A stretch of 64,000 nt of DNA. It comes from Alphaproteobacteria bacterium. GTDB lineage: Bacteria; Pseudomonadota; Alphaproteobacteria; Micropepsales; Micropepsaceae. The DNA lies in assembly GCA_019241645.1 (NCBI GenBank), contig JAFAWQ010000029.1, positions 160,401-224,400 of the forward strand, written 5' to 3'. The notes beneath the pieces are model-generated. The model was not told the origin of the DNA, did not search any database, and worked only from the letters and a program-made list of their open reading frames with translations. The position numbers were made by a program, and so were the translations under genes. Positions 63,860-64,000 of this stretch are shown here, in pieces (position 1 is the stretch's first letter; each line of letters opens with the position of its first letter).

Positions 63860-64000
63860 GGTACTGCCCCGCGCGTCAGGATAACGATGCCCAGGGGCCT
63901 TAATGGTACTCACCGGGAGCTGTCCCTGGCCGGAGCCGTGGTTCCGGACATATGGCGCCCACCTGCACTTGCAGGCCCGTGAGGATCAACATCCAACGGC
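63860..64000 (+). ncRNA. ssrS: 6S RNA (SsrS), 3' end cut by the window; boundaries approximate
   Basis: Sequence such as GGAGCTGTCCCTGGCC, GGACATATGGCGCCCACCT and a following TGCACTTGCAGG hairpin resembles alphaproteobacterial 6S RNA, which binds sigma-70 RNA polymerase. The place directly after zapA is the usual site in this group. Recognition is from memory of the family and the position; a covariance model was not run. Confidence 0.6.

Overview
The window looks like chromosomal DNA of an alphaproteobacterium. Evidence: high GC, the infB-rbfA-truB-rpsO-pnp translation cluster, a gap-pgk-fba-thiE operon, zapA followed by a 6S-like RNA, a PhyR-NepR-EcfG general stress module, and holdfast-anchor genes hfaA-hfaB-hfaD. 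HAF-repeat and GloVer-repeat secreted proteins and a GH44 glycosidase suggest a soil or plant-litter, surface-attached heterotroph. A Rhizomicrobium/Micropepsales-like or Caulobacter-related lineage is a guess, not a demonstrated placement.

Layout. 1-7.2 kb: translation and RNA-decay operons (infB, a TPR-sulfotransferase, rbfA, truB, rpsO, pnp) ending in a strong terminator. 7.2-19 kb: HAF-repeat protein, hisN-like phosphatase, beta-lactamase-fold serine hydrolase, typA, an RND efflux pair, a class V aminotransferase, a DUF4389 protein and a rhomboid protease. 19.2-21.5 kb: hfaABD with a terminator. 21.5-32.3 kb: a mixed region with a second HAF protein, an OPT transporter, a CitE-like lyase and MaoC hydratase split by vapBC, two GNAT acetyltransferases, carbonic anhydrase, palindromic repeats around a GIY-YIG nuclease, a GloVer protein, an acyl-CoA dehydrogenase and one hypothetical protein. 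32.4-37.4 kb: a 2-oxoacid:ferredoxin oxidoreductase (two subunits) with a GltD/ferredoxin-like electron-transfer flavoprotein. 37.4-39.2 kb: epmA and a first EF-P gene. 39.2-41.7 kb: a general stress response island. 41.8-50.5 kb: a methyltransferase, dnaK-dnaJ, a PEP-mutase-family enzyme, a PmtA-like methyltransferase, pckA and moeB-like. 50.6-59.1 kb: secreted beta-propeller, GH44, ribA, an OmpR-type regulator, a DUF2807 protein, an inositol-phosphatase-family enzyme, a second EF-P and DUF4383. 59.2-64 kb: thiE, fba, pgk and gap on the minus strand, then DUF4164, zapA and a 6S-like RNA.

The most interesting part is 39.2-41.7 kb. Five matches to the EcfG-type promoter (GGAAC, 16 or 17 bases, CGTT) lie within 1.4 kb. 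Each precedes a separate unit: a 55-residue one-helix membrane protein, an RNA of about 100 nt with no reading frame that ends in a UUCG terminator, a DUF1328 protein, phyR, and nepR-ecfG. The non-coding unit resembles an EcfG-controlled small RNA with C-rich segments. No phyK-type kinase is seen in the window.

Other points: two EF-P paralogues that both keep Lys34 but only one of them next to epmA; at least four kinds of palindromic intergenic element, one inside the kor operon and overlapping the ribosome-binding region of korB; and a 28-bp hairpin between dnaK and dnaJ. No tRNA, rRNA, CRISPR array or complete insertion sequence was seen. With the gene set below, no gene-free stretch exceeds about 270 bases.
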